This document shows, piece after piece, positions 1-6,577 of a stretch of DNA of 10,120 nt; position 1 is the stretch's first letter, and every line of letters starts with the position of its first letter. Below the pieces are notes generated by a model that was given only the letters and a program-made list of their open reading frames with translations, made no database searches and had not been told where the DNA came from. This stretch comes from Acidobacteria bacterium UBA2990. GTDB taxonomy: Bacteria > Acidobacteriota > Vicinamibacteria > Vicinamibacterales > UBA8438. The DNA lies in the NCBI GenBank assembly GCA_002347025.1, contig DEAE01000019.1:59279-69398 (forward strand). The letters run 5' to 3'. Position numbers and translations under genes: made by a program.

Positions 1-201
1 CAGAGTGTCCTTGGACGCGGCGGATTTAGCTTTATTGTGGTCTACCCGGCGAGAGACGTTCAGGATGCTTATGCCAGTCGTGAGGCTATTTCGGCGATAC
101 TGGCCAGCGCCCGGGGCAATAGTGAGGGTGGCAATATTCGGAGGACCCGTTTTTCGAATTGGACCTGGATGCGTGATCTTGGGTTTAATCCAGCGGATTG
201 A
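1..201 (+). CDS. 3' end of an unidentified protein gene (partial)
   Basis: Frame 1 is open from the first base to a TGA at 199-201 and gives 66 residues ending in WTWMRDLGFNPAD. The composition is protein-like: hydrophobic FSFIVVYPARD near the beginning, then a helix-like stretch (AYASREAISAILASAR), then a basic, aromatic tail (RRTRFSNWTWMRDLGF). The start lies outside the window and I do not recognise the family. The next gene begins 44 bases after this stop, so the two could share a transcript. A frame-2 reading starting at GTG 5 covers the same bases, but it is rich in improbable residues and looks like a shadow. Confidence 0.6.
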   Translation, partial: QSVLGRGGFSFIVVYPARDVQDAYASREAISAILASARGNSEGGNIRRTRFSNWTWMRDLGFNPAD

Positions 202-245
202 TTCCTGACGGTGCGACCTGGAATCAGAGTCGGTAGGAGGGGTAA

Positions 246-992
246 ATGAAATTGAGTGTGATGGTAGTTATGGCCACCTTGGTTGTGAGCCTTTCGGTGA
301 ACACTGCGGTAGCACAAGGTCAGTCCGAGAACCTGGCTCAAGGCTTTGTTAGTGTGGTGAAGCCTGGCATGGCCGCTCAGTTTGAAGCGGCAGTGAAGCA
401 ACACGTTGAGTGGCGACAGCAGAATAATGACCCTTGGAACTGGACTTGGTTTGAAGTGGTCAACGGAGAGACATTGGGTCAATATTTGGTTAGGTCTGGG
501 AATCATCGGTGGGCGGACTTTGACGCCTATGAGGAATGGAATGACCGGACTGGAGCCAGGGCTCATTTCCAGACGACGGTGGGGCCGTATCTTGAGTCTA
601 TCCGGAGCTGGATTACCCAGCAGAACGCGGCACTCTCTCGTCAACCTGAAAACTTCAATGAAATCAGTCTCTTGTCCGTCACCGAATTTGATGTGAGATC
701 CCCTGTTGAATTTTTTGGCGCGGCAGCTAAATTCCGTGCCGCGGCGGATGAGGCAAATTGGGGTGGACCTGCTCTCTGGCAAATGGGCGTAAACGGCATC
801 TCCACTGCACTATTAGTGGTGCCAGTTCGCAACTGGGCGGGTTTTGCCCTTCCGGCACAGTCAGGACCTGCGATGCTGACTGAAGTATATGGGCAGGATG
901 AAGCCAGGGAGGTGATGCAGCAGTTCGGGAGGTCCGTGCGATCACAGCAGAGCTATATGCTCCGGGTTCGTTCTGACTTGTCTGGGCGCTAG
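246..992 (+). CDS. exported protein, probable tandem ABM-like (dimeric alpha-beta barrel) domains
   Basis: The product has 248 residues. The start is well fixed: AGGAGG at 235-240 lies 5 bases before ATG 246. Residues 1-23 form a signal peptide (hydrophobic MVVMATLVVSLSV core, AVA|Q cleavage site), so the protein should act in the periplasm or outside. The mature part seems to contain two similar alpha/beta halves. Residues about 31-120 run strand (AQGFVSVVKPGM), helix (AAQFEAAVKQHVEW), then strands with aromatic residues (NWTWFEVV, TLGQYLVRSG). Residues about 138-240 repeat that order (ISLLSVTEFDV, a helix, ALLVVPVRNWAGF). This order recalls the ferredoxin-like fold of antibiotic-biosynthesis-monooxygenase or NIPSNAP-type proteins. 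The assignment comes from fold pattern, not a clear motif, and no catalytic residue can be named. It may be stress- or haem-related, but that is a guess. Confidence 0.8.
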   Translation: MKLSVMVVMATLVVSLSVNTAVAQGQSENLAQGFVSVVKPGMAAQFEAAVKQHVEWRQQNNDPWNWTWFEVVNGETLGQYLVRSGNHRWADFDAYEEWNDRTGARAHFQTTVGPYLESIRSWITQQNAALSRQPENFNEISLLSVTEFDVRSPVEFFGAAAKFRAAADEANWGGPALWQMGVNGISTALLVVPVRNWAGFALPAQSGPAMLTEVYGQDEAREVMQQFGRSVRSQQSYMLRVRSDLSGR

Positions 993-1097
993 CAGGTAGT
1001 GGAATGACGTTTGTGGCTGTCCGTTCCTAGGGTTGCAATGGGAGCAGGTGGTTGCCGTTGGCGGCTGACTGGATGGGATTACAGGAGGCTCACCTAG

Positions 1098-1139
1098 TTG
1101 AATATCTTAGCTCTAACTACGATAAGGAGAGTGATATGA
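1098..1139 (+). promoter_or_regulatory. possible short leader ORF overlapping the next start
   Basis: An AGGAGG at 1083-1088 lies 9 bases before TTG 1098, which opens a 13-codon frame ending at TGA 1137-1139. That stop overlaps the ATG of the membrane protein gene (ATGA at 1136-1139), the arrangement expected for translational coupling. TTG is a weak start and the peptide has no recognisable attenuator character, so the strong Shine-Dalgarno sequence may be coincidental. The downstream gene has its own good ribosome binding site and does not need this one. Confidence 0.2.
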
Positions 1140-1498
1140 ACGACAGACTGAAACCCCTTCTCGGCGCTATGATCGCTGGATATATCGTCAACCTACTTGG
1201 CGTGACTTTTCTCTATCTTCCTGCCGCAGCGCCCCCGGCCATGAACCCTCTGATGCCTACATGGTTGTCGGCTGTTTTTCTGTCGCTGATTGGGATAGTG
1301 CTGTTCGATTGGGTGAACCAAGCTGTTGGTGACTCTGTGAAATCTGGAGTGATCATAGCGTTGTCCCAGATCATATTGGTCGATGGTCTGTATGTGCTGA
1401 ATGGGAACCGGAGTGTGATGGCGGCAGCTATGAGTGTGGTCGTGATACTTGCCATCTGGGTAACCATTGGGCTGGCCTACCGCAAGCTTGCCGATTGA
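1136..1498 (+). CDS. small four-helix integral membrane protein, function unknown
   Basis: The product has 120 residues from ATG 1136, chosen because AAGGAGA at 1124-1130 lies 5 bases upstream. The frame stays open upstream to TTG 1052, but those 28 residues are polar, lack a suitably placed ribosome site, and are not matched in the second copy. Four hydrophobic segments are visible: about 8-29 (MIAGYIVNLLGVTFLYLP), 43-62 (WLSAVFLSLIGIVLFDW), 68-88 (VKSGVIIALSQIILVDGLY) and 94-115. Loops carry FDWVNQAVGD and LYVLNGNRS, which recur in the neighbouring copy and are probably the family's conserved parts. The N-terminus has charged MNDRLKP and the C-terminus YRKLAD, suggesting both ends are cytoplasmic. 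I do not recognise the family. A frameshifted paralogue begins about 360 bases downstream in the same orientation. Confidence 0.85.
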   Translation: MNDRLKPLLGAMIAGYIVNLLGVTFLYLPAAAPPAMNPLMPTWLSAVFLSLIGIVLFDWVNQAVGDSVKSGVIIALSQIILVDGLYVLNGNRSVMAAAMSVVVILAIWVTIGLAYRKLAD

Positions 1499-1856
1499 CA
1501 GAAGGTCAAGAGACAGGCTTAGTTGTGAAGCCTGCTGTTTTGATGCTTGGTAGGCCTACGAGTGAAGAACCCGGGCGGCATGATCGCTGGGGCTTTTCTT
1601 TTGATGGGCTCGGAAGTCTTCCTGTGGCCGCAAGCTGTCAAGCGCTGAAATCTGCTGGTGTGCCGGTGGGGGGGGTGCTACTATCGGTGCATCACCTAGA
1701 GACACCGTAGAGAAACGCTTTTCCGGCTTAAACGGGGCTGCGGTTGAGATGATAGCTTCCCAGTAAACCGCGGTCACGGCGGAGAGGACTTTCCTTGCAG
1801 AGGCTGTGGTGGGTGGTGCACCGGCCGATGCCTAGGCTGTTCAGAAGGAGAGTGCA
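1499..1856. other. 358-base stretch without a convincing gene
   Basis: No convincing gene is seen. A frame open from TTG 1495 to 1710 overlaps the preceding stop, has no ribosome site and has odd composition. A tiny frame at 1562-1648 reads VKNPGGMIAGAFLLMGSEVF and then LWPQAVKR. Its MIAG, nine residues, then FL spacing echoes the N-terminus of the upstream membrane protein (MIAG, nine residues, FL), and 11 bases (ATGATCGCTGG) are shared between 1170-1180 and 1580-1590. It could be a relic of a further copy or of another small membrane protein, or chance. A run of eight G lies at 1669-1676. The last bases hold the ribosome site of the following pseudogene (AGAAGGAG, 1843-1850). Confidence 0.5.
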
Positions 1857-2215
1857 ATGGGTGGGAGAGTTAAACCAATTGTTGGTGCCATGTGCCTAGT
1901 ATCGTGGCGAATATGATCTTGGGGAACCACCTGTTTCTTCCTCGAATTAATTGGGACATGTCTGCAGGTTCCCATTCTGGCTGGGACTGACGATTCCCGC
2001 TGTCCTTAAGGGTGTTATTTCTCGACTGGGTGAATCAGTCCATTGGCAACCCGATCAGATCAGCGATGGTGATCGGGGTGTCCCAGATTCTTTTAGTGGA
2101 TGTTTCCTATGTCCTTAACGGGACTCGAGAAATTGGTGTTGCCTTGGCCAGCCTTGTGGTCTTGCTTGTTGGCTATGGCATCACTGGGTTTGTGTATGGA
2201 AAGTTGTCAGAATGA
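1857..2215 (+). pseudogene. frameshifted paralogue of the upstream small membrane protein
   Basis: The stretch is 359 bases long, against 363 for the intact copy. It starts at ATG 1857, 6 bases after AGAAGGAG, and the AAGGAGAGTG block before the ATG is identical to that of the intact gene. The homologous protein can be read only by changing frame. MGGRVKPIVGAMCLV comes from 1857. IVANMILGNHLFLP comes from 1901 in another frame. PFWLGLTIPAVLKGV spans about 1969-2016 in the third frame. LFLDWVNQSIGNPIR onward, to the TGA at 2213-2215, returns to the frame used at 1901. Pieces line up in order with the intact protein (RLKPLLGAM, IVNLLGVTFLYLP, PTWLSAVFLSLIGIV, LFDWVNQAVGDSVK, LNGNRS/LNGTRE, YRKLAD/YGKLSE). 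In-frame stops at 1914-1916 and 1988-1990 break it. The last 67 codons, openable from GTG 2012, remain intact, so a truncated product with two to three helices is possible. Assembly or sequencing errors are an alternative to true decay. Confidence 0.8.
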
Positions 2216-2306
2216 AACAAGGAACACTGGATCAGCAAGGTTAGGCTGGAGACGGCAACAAGTAGCTTGGTGACTGCGTTATAAGGTCATAGATCAGGAG
2301 GTTCGA

Positions 2307-3338
2307 ATGAAGGCCCAATGGGTTGGTGTGGTGTGTGGACTGGTGGTGGTTGCCTTGATGCCGGTGGTTGTGACTGCTCAGCCAATGACAGACGGACTGA
2401 CACCTTGGGGCGATCCGGATCTCCAAGGGGTTTGGGACTATCGCACGATCACACCTTTACAACGCCCAGAGGGGCAGTTAGATCAGGGCTTTCTAACGGA
2501 AGAGGAGGCCGCGACTCTTGAGCAAGACATCTTGGACCGGAACGCTCGGTTGTTGACACGCGGTCCGGAACTAACTTCAGCGAGTAACCAAGTAGACCGT
2601 CGTGAGGACGGAACGCCAGGGTTCTACAACAACTTCTGGCTCGATCGCGGTACTGCCCCTGTGGAGACCAGACGGACCTCGTTAATCGTCGATCCCTCCA
2701 ATGGCAGGCTCCCACAGCTGCTGCCGGACGCTCAGGTCCGAGCTGATTCGGTCGAGGCCCAGCGGATAGCTGACGTACGACGGGGGGCACAGCCGGCTCA
2801 GTCTTGGACGGACCTAGACGCTGGTGACCGTTGTATTCAGCACGCGAAAGCCGGGCCTCCGATCAGTGTTGGTGGCTACAACAATAATGTCCAGGTATTC
2901 CAAATACCTGGTTATGTTGCACTGTTGAACGAGCAGAATCACGATGTGCGTGTCATCCCACTCGATGGTCGACCTCATGTCGGAGAACAGATCTTACAGT
3001 GGATGGGAGATTCACGGGGACACTGGGAGGGTGAGACACTGGTCGTTGAAACTGTTCAATTTAACGGCAAGCATGATCAGGTTGGCCGGCCACTGCTTTC
3101 GACTGGAGAGAATCTCACTTTGGTTGAACGTTTCACACTTTCGGACTCGGATACGCTTCTGTATGAGTTCACCGTGAGCGATCCCACTATTTGGGTTAGT
3201 CCCTGGACGGTGGAACTGCCCATGAAGCGAAATGCGGCCTTGATCTACGAGTTTGCCTGCCACGAAGGGAACTACGGAATGTACAACATTATGGCAGGAT
3301 CGCGGATGGAGGAACTTGCTGTACAAAGAACCAGGTAG
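2307..3338 (+). CDS. secreted protein of unknown function, Acidobacteria-type 'DPDLQGVW' family
   Basis: The product has 343 residues. AGGAGG at 2296-2301 lies 5 bases before ATG 2307. Residues 1-24 are a signal peptide (VGVVCGLVVVALMPVVV core, cleavage after VTA). The mature protein begins with WGDPDLQGVW (34-43), a hallmark I associate with a large set of uncharacterised exported proteins in Acidobacteria such as Solibacter. A charged helical segment follows (about 63-85), then a mostly beta-rich region. Conserved-looking blocks are DRCIQ (174-178), VPFQ-like NVQVFQIPGYV (194-204), SRGHWEGETLVVET (236-249) and a terminal YEFACHEGNYGMYNIMAGSR (314-333). Only two cysteines remain after cleavage (176 and 318), so a disulphide between the middle and the C-terminal block is possible. 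No catalytic motif is recognisable. It is preceded by the pseudogene (91-base gap) and faces the ankyrin gene. Confidence 0.9.
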   Translation: MKAQWVGVVCGLVVVALMPVVVTAQPMTDGLTPWGDPDLQGVWDYRTITPLQRPEGQLDQGFLTEEEAATLEQDILDRNARLLTRGPELTSASNQVDRREDGTPGFYNNFWLDRGTAPVETRRTSLIVDPSNGRLPQLLPDAQVRADSVEAQRIADVRRGAQPAQSWTDLDAGDRCIQHAKAGPPISVGGYNNNVQVFQIPGYVALLNEQNHDVRVIPLDGRPHVGEQILQWMGDSRGHWEGETLVVETVQFNGKHDQVGRPLLSTGENLTLVERFTLSDSDTLLYEFTVSDPTIWVSPWTVELPMKRNAALIYEFACHEGNYGMYNIMAGSRMEELAVQRTR

Positions 3339-3344
3339 CTAAAC

Positions 3345-3391
3345 GGTGGCCGCTGCGGACTTCTCAAGAGAGAGGCAGCGGATGTGCCACC
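3345..3391. terminator. inverted repeat between convergent genes, possible terminator
   Basis: GGTGGCCGCTGC (3345-3356) pairs with GCAGCG (3375-3380) and, after a 5-base bulge, GCCACC (3386-3391), around an 18-base loop. It lies 6 bases after the stop of the upstream gene, between two convergent genes, where a terminator is expected. There is no T run on either side, so it is not a classical rho-independent terminator. It may instead protect the 3' end or be chance. Confidence 0.3.
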
Positions 3392-3485
3392 CAGTGGCGG
3401 CCTCTTGTCGCTGGATGTGTCTGGAAGGTGCCTGGTATGCCTACCCGACTCCCGTGTGGGTGTGGTCCTAATATCACCTGCAGTA

Positions 3486-4997
3486 TCAGCGGGTAGCTAG
3501 TTTGTCTCGAAAGTCGATCCCAAGGTCAAATCCGAGCGTCGTGTCAGCGCCCAAGTCTTCCAGCACCTGTGCCGTTTCTTCGTGGATGTTGAAAGAACCA
3601 GCCCGATATTCGCCTTGAGCGGCGATCATCCAAGGCGTTTGGCCACGGTGATTGATGACATCAAGTTGGGCACCGTTTTCCACAAGGTAAGGGACCACGA
3701 GGGTGCCACCCAAATAAACAGCTCCATGAAGTGGAGTTTGTCCGTTGTCATTCACGGCGTTGATATCGAGGCCTAGCTCTAGACAATACTTGATTGCGTC
3801 CAGAGCCCGTTGCTGCAAGGTTTCGTAGTAAGCGGCGAACGATCGGCGTCCGTATTTGTCTTGACCTTCCACATAGTCGGCACCTGCAGCCACCATGAGG
3901 GCAGTGGTGTTATCGCTGGACGGTAAGAGCGGGTCAGCCCCGGCTGCTACCAGTAGACGCATGATCTCCAGGTCCCCATAGCTGGCGGCAAGCCAGAACG
4001 GTGTAGCTCCCACTAGGGACGGAACCAGGCCGTTGCCTAGGCGGATATAGCGAGATAAATATGGTGTTCGTTTGGTGAGGCGGGCGTTGGGGTCAGCGCC
4101 AGCCTCAAGCAGTGCCCGGATGACCGTGGGCATGGCCTGCTGGGTAGCTGCGTGTAAGGGGGTGCGTCCTGCACCGTTGTGATTCGGATCTGCGCCCTGG
4201 GCGATGAGCAAGAGCGAGGTTTGGGGATGACCGCTGTCGATGGCCACCAATAGGGCTGAGGCCTCGGTATCAGCTCGAAAAAGAACTTGGGCGTTGGTAT
4301 CCCCTGCGATGCCGTCAGGTGCAGCATCATCGATGTCAGCCCCGGCCTCTAACAGCAACCTCACGATCTCCGTACTACCCTGTTGGGCGGCAAACAGGAG
4401 AGGGGTGAATCCATTGGTCGATCGTGTGGCCGCTCCGGCACCCGTCTCGAGAAGGACTCTGGCGACAGCAGTGTGATTCTGGGCAGCGGCCCACATGAGG
4501 GCTGTTTGCCCGCGCCGGTGTTCGCGGACTGTGGGGTCTGCTCCTGCGGTTAGTAACAATCTGACGACGTCTAGGTTGCCCACCCGAGAGGCGGTCATCA
4601 GGGGAGTCTCGCCGCTCGATTTGGCCAAGTCTGGATCAGCACCGGCTTCCAGTAATTCGGCGACCATCGAGGGACTGCCATTGAGGCAGGCGAGGGCGAG
4701 GGATGTGACGCCGTGGTCATCCGAGACGTTGGGGTTAGCGTCTGCTGTTAGGAGGATGGAAGCCAGTTGGAGATTGTCTCGGTGTGCAGCCCAGTGGAGG
4801 GCTGTGCCTCCATCACCCTGAGGACTGTCGACGTCCCATCCTGTCTTTAAGAGTTCCTTCACGGTTGTCATGTCTTCGGCTTTGACTGCAGCAATCAAAT
4901 CGTGATCGGCTGCAATTGCCGAAGGAAGACCGGCTAGCGCCCCGGCGACGACCAGGGCGATCAAGACAGAAAGCAACTGATATGGGCGCATTGACAC
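3486..4997 (-). CDS. exported ankyrin-repeat protein
   Basis: The product has 503 residues. The N-terminus is a signal peptide (LLSVLIALVVAGALAGLPSAIAA|D, about residues 8-30), so the repeats face the periplasm. About 12 ankyrin repeats follow, recognisable by G-x-TPLH/A-x-AA and LLL-x-AGADPN. Clear ones begin near residues 63, 96, 129, 163, 196, 246, 277, 330, 363, 419 and 452, with a degenerate cap at 33-62. Insertions interrupt the pattern at about 229-245, 305-329 and 372-400 (tyrosine-rich KYGRRSFAAYYETLQQ). Ankyrin arrays bind proteins and have no enzyme activity of their own. Start choice: GTG 4997 is 7 bases from AAGGAG (complement of 5005-5010), whereas ATG 4991 would be 13 bases away. 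The gene is divergent from the DUF1552/DUF1592 genes, suggesting a shared process. Confidence 0.95.
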   Translation of the reverse strand: MSMRPYQLLSVLIALVVAGALAGLPSAIAADHDLIAAVKAEDMTTVKELLKTGWDVDSPQGDGGTALHWAAHRDNLQLASILLTADANPNVSDDHGVTSLALACLNGSPSMVAELLEAGADPDLAKSSGETPLMTASRVGNLDVVRLLLTAGADPTVREHRRGQTALMWAAAQNHTAVARVLLETGAGAATRSTNGFTPLLFAAQQGSTEIVRLLLEAGADIDDAAPDGIAGDTNAQVLFRADTEASALLVAIDSGHPQTSLLLIAQGADPNHNGAGRTPLHAATQQAMPTVIRALLEAGADPNARLTKRTPYLSRYIRLGNGLVPSLVGATPFWLAASYGDLEIMRLLVAAGADPLLPSSDNTTALMVAAGADYVEGQDKYGRRSFAAYYETLQQRALDAIKYCLELGLDINAVNDNGQTPLHGAVYLGGTLVVPYLVENGAQLDVINHRGQTPWMIAAQGEYRAGSFNIHEETAQVLEDLGADTTLGFDLGIDFRDKLATR

Positions 4998-4998
4998 C

Positions 4999-5027
4999 TT
5001 GACACTCCTTGATTAGGTTTCGATAAT
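4999..5027 (+). promoter_or_regulatory. near-consensus sigma70 promoter for the DUF1552 gene group
   Basis: A perfect -35 box TTGACA (4999-5004), a 17-base spacer (5005-5021) and -10 box GATAAT (5022-5027, five of six consensus bases) point towards the DUF1552 gene. Transcription would start near 5034, giving a leader of about 110 bases before ATG 5146. The -35 box is the second of two tandem TTGACAC units (4991-4997 and 4999-5005). The spacer contains the ribosome binding site of the divergent ankyrin gene, so the two gene starts are tightly interlocked. Confidence 0.65.
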
Positions 5028-5051
5028 GCGGGAGGAGGCCCAGATTTGCAA
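5023..5051 (-). promoter_or_regulatory. candidate promoter of the ankyrin gene, overlapping the opposite promoter
   Basis: Read on the - strand, TTGCAA (5051-5046, four of six) is followed after 17 bases by CATTAT (5028-5023, four of six). The predicted start is near 5016, leaving about 19 untranslated bases that include the ribosome site at 5010-5005, then GTG 4997. Its -10 box is the complement of nearly the same bases as the + strand -10 box. The match is weaker than that of the + promoter, but its position fits the gene exactly. Confidence 0.4.
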
Positions 5052-5102
5052 GGGTTGTTCTTTATGGGTGTGCCTATCCGGGGCATCAGGGAGCCTTTTG
5101 CA

Positions 5103-5128
5103 GACCCTCTGGGTTGTCCGAGGGAGTC
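5103..5128 (+). promoter_or_regulatory. leader hairpin abutting the DUF1552 ribosome binding site
   Basis: GACCCTC (5103-5109) can pair with GAGGG (5120-5124) and, past one bulged A, GTC (5126-5128), around a 10-base loop. The hairpin ends directly before GGGGAG (5129-5134), the likely ribosome site of the gene at 5146. It could modulate translation, but a short stem like this may also be chance. Confidence 0.3.
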
Positions 5129-5145
5129 GGGGAGAAACCAGACCG

Positions 5146-6504
5146 ATGATCATCACAAAAAAATCGCTACCTCGTCGGACGTTTCTACGTGGTGTGGGCG
5201 CATCACTAGCCTTACCGCTATTAGATGGAATGGTTCCTGCGTTCGCTGCTGTTCGGAATTCACCGGCGAATCCGGTAGCAAGACTTTTCACGGGTTACGT
5301 GCCAAATGGGGTTCTCTTGGAGCACTGGACGCCGGACAGCGAGGGCCAGCTCGGAGAGTTGCCATCCACTCTTGAACCGCTTACGCCCTTTAAGGATAAG
5401 CTTCTCGTGGTTAGTGGATTGGATGACGCACCGGCTTTTCCGTTGCCGGGTGAGGGGAGCGGTGATCACGTGCGGGCGGCCGCCACCTTTTTGACTGGTG
5501 TTCATCCGAAGAAGACGGAGGGTTCCGATATACGGTGTGGCACCTCACTGGACCAGATGGTGGCAGAAGCGTTGGGTGACGACACCATCTTGAAGTCCTT
5601 AGAACTCGCGCTTGATGCTAATGAGTTGATTGGTGGGTGTCAGGCCGGCTGGAGTTGTGCCTACTCCAACACCCTATCTTGGAGTAACCCAACCAGCCCA
5701 CTTCCGATGGAGAATCAACCCCGTGCAGTCTTCGAGCGTTTGTTTGGAGATACTGATAACACAACCCCAGAGGCTCGGTTGGCCCTCATCGAAGATGATC
5801 GCAGTATTCTTGATTCGTTGGTGCACGAGGTGGCCGACATCCAACGCAGCCTGGGTCCGAGTGACCGAATCAAAGTTACACAATATCTGGATGCCATTCG
5901 GGATATTGAGCGTCGAATTCGGTTGCTGGAGTCCCAAAGTGACCGGGAGCTCCCAGAGTTGATTCGGCCCAGTGGTGGTATTCCAGATACGTTTGCGGAG
6001 CATGCAAAGTTGATGTTCGATTTACAGGTCGTGGCTTTTCAGGCCGATTTGACCCGAGTGGTGACGTTCATGATGTCCCGAGAGCTCAGTCCTCGAACTT
6101 ATCCTGAGCTGGGTATTCCTGACCCTCACCACGGTCTCTCCCATCATCAGAATCGTCCGGAGCAGATTCGGAAGCTGGCAAAAATTAATCGCCATCACAT
6201 TGAACAAGTGGCGTATTTCATGGGTAAGCTGGAGGCTACGCCGGATGGAGATGGGACGTTGCTAGACCATGTGTTGATCCAGTACGGTTCTGGCATTAGC
6301 GATGGAAATCTGCACACACACACAGACCTCCCAGTTTTTATCGCGGGTGGACGCACGAGTGGACTCAAGGGAGGGCGTCACCTGCGCGTCCCAAGTGGCA
6401 CTCCATTGACCAACTTGCAGCTCGCCCTATTGGGTCGACTTGGGGTGCCGATGGAAACGTTGGGCGACAGCACCGGTGAGCTGCGAGAGTTATCTGGCGT
6501 CTGA
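5146..6504 (+). CDS. Tat-exported DUF1552 (HXXSHH) family protein
   Basis: The product has 452 residues from ATG 5146. The frame opens further upstream (5026), but those 40 residues are not signal-like. Starting at 5146 puts a Tat signal at the N-terminus: SLPRRTFLRGVGAS (7-20, twin arginines 10-11), then LALPLLDGMVPAFA, with cleavage near 34. GGGGAG at 5129-5134 is 11 bases upstream. Family hallmarks of PF07586 are present: YVPNG (51-55), GDH with FLTG (106-108, 115-118), SLDQ, WSCAYSNTLSW (169-179), ENQPRAVFERLFGD (189-202), the name-giving HGLSHH (329-334) and YGSGISDGN...H.H (380-392). The histidine and aspartate blocks suggest a metal site like that of alkaline-phosphatase-type enzymes, but activity is unknown. 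Tat export implies folding, perhaps with a cofactor, before transport. The following gene encodes the usual partner of this family. Confidence 0.95.
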   Translation: MIITKKSLPRRTFLRGVGASLALPLLDGMVPAFAAVRNSPANPVARLFTGYVPNGVLLEHWTPDSEGQLGELPSTLEPLTPFKDKLLVVSGLDDAPAFPLPGEGSGDHVRAAATFLTGVHPKKTEGSDIRCGTSLDQMVAEALGDDTILKSLELALDANELIGGCQAGWSCAYSNTLSWSNPTSPLPMENQPRAVFERLFGDTDNTTPEARLALIEDDRSILDSLVHEVADIQRSLGPSDRIKVTQYLDAIRDIERRIRLLESQSDRELPELIRPSGGIPDTFAEHAKLMFDLQVVAFQADLTRVVTFMMSRELSPRTYPELGIPDPHHGLSHHQNRPEQIRKLAKINRHHIEQVAYFMGKLEATPDGDGTLLDHVLIQYGSGISDGNLHTHTDLPVFIAGGRTSGLKGGRHLRVPSGTPLTNLQLALLGRLGVPMETLGDSTGELRELSGV

Positions 6505-6577
6505 ATCTGGTTGGACCACTAAGCTTGGGTGACGGCTGATCTGTCTCGAAACCCGTCCGGAGGATATGACAGTACAA

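Noticed and set aside
69..782. 237-codon open frame on the - strand
   Set aside because: It lies antisense to the signal-peptide gene at 246-992, is rich in R, S, P and H, and has no domain pattern; a shadow frame.
1495..1710. 71-codon open frame overlapping the end of the membrane protein gene by 4 bases
   Set aside because: It has a TTG start, no ribosome site, no recognisable motif and an unlikely composition, and lies in what seems to be decayed sequence.
2449..2790. - strand open frame inside the secreted protein gene
   Set aside because: Shadow of the coding frame with arginine- and proline-rich low-quality composition.
4037..4821. Open frames on both strands inside the ankyrin gene
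   Set aside because: The repetitive GC-rich ankyrin codons generate long frames on the other strand; none shows a start signal or a motif.
3486..4997. Periodic 99-base repeats resembling a repeat array
   Set aside because: The period is explained by 33-residue ankyrin repeats; the DNA units are too divergent to be a CRISPR or tandem DNA array.
5026..5145. N-terminal extension of the DUF1552 protein
   Set aside because: The 40 extra residues would bury the Tat signal, and the start at 5026 lies at the -10 box and before the predicted transcription start.
6314..6323. Short AC dinucleotide run
   Set aside because: It encodes the conserved HTHTD part of the DUF1552 protein and is too short to be a meaningful repeat.
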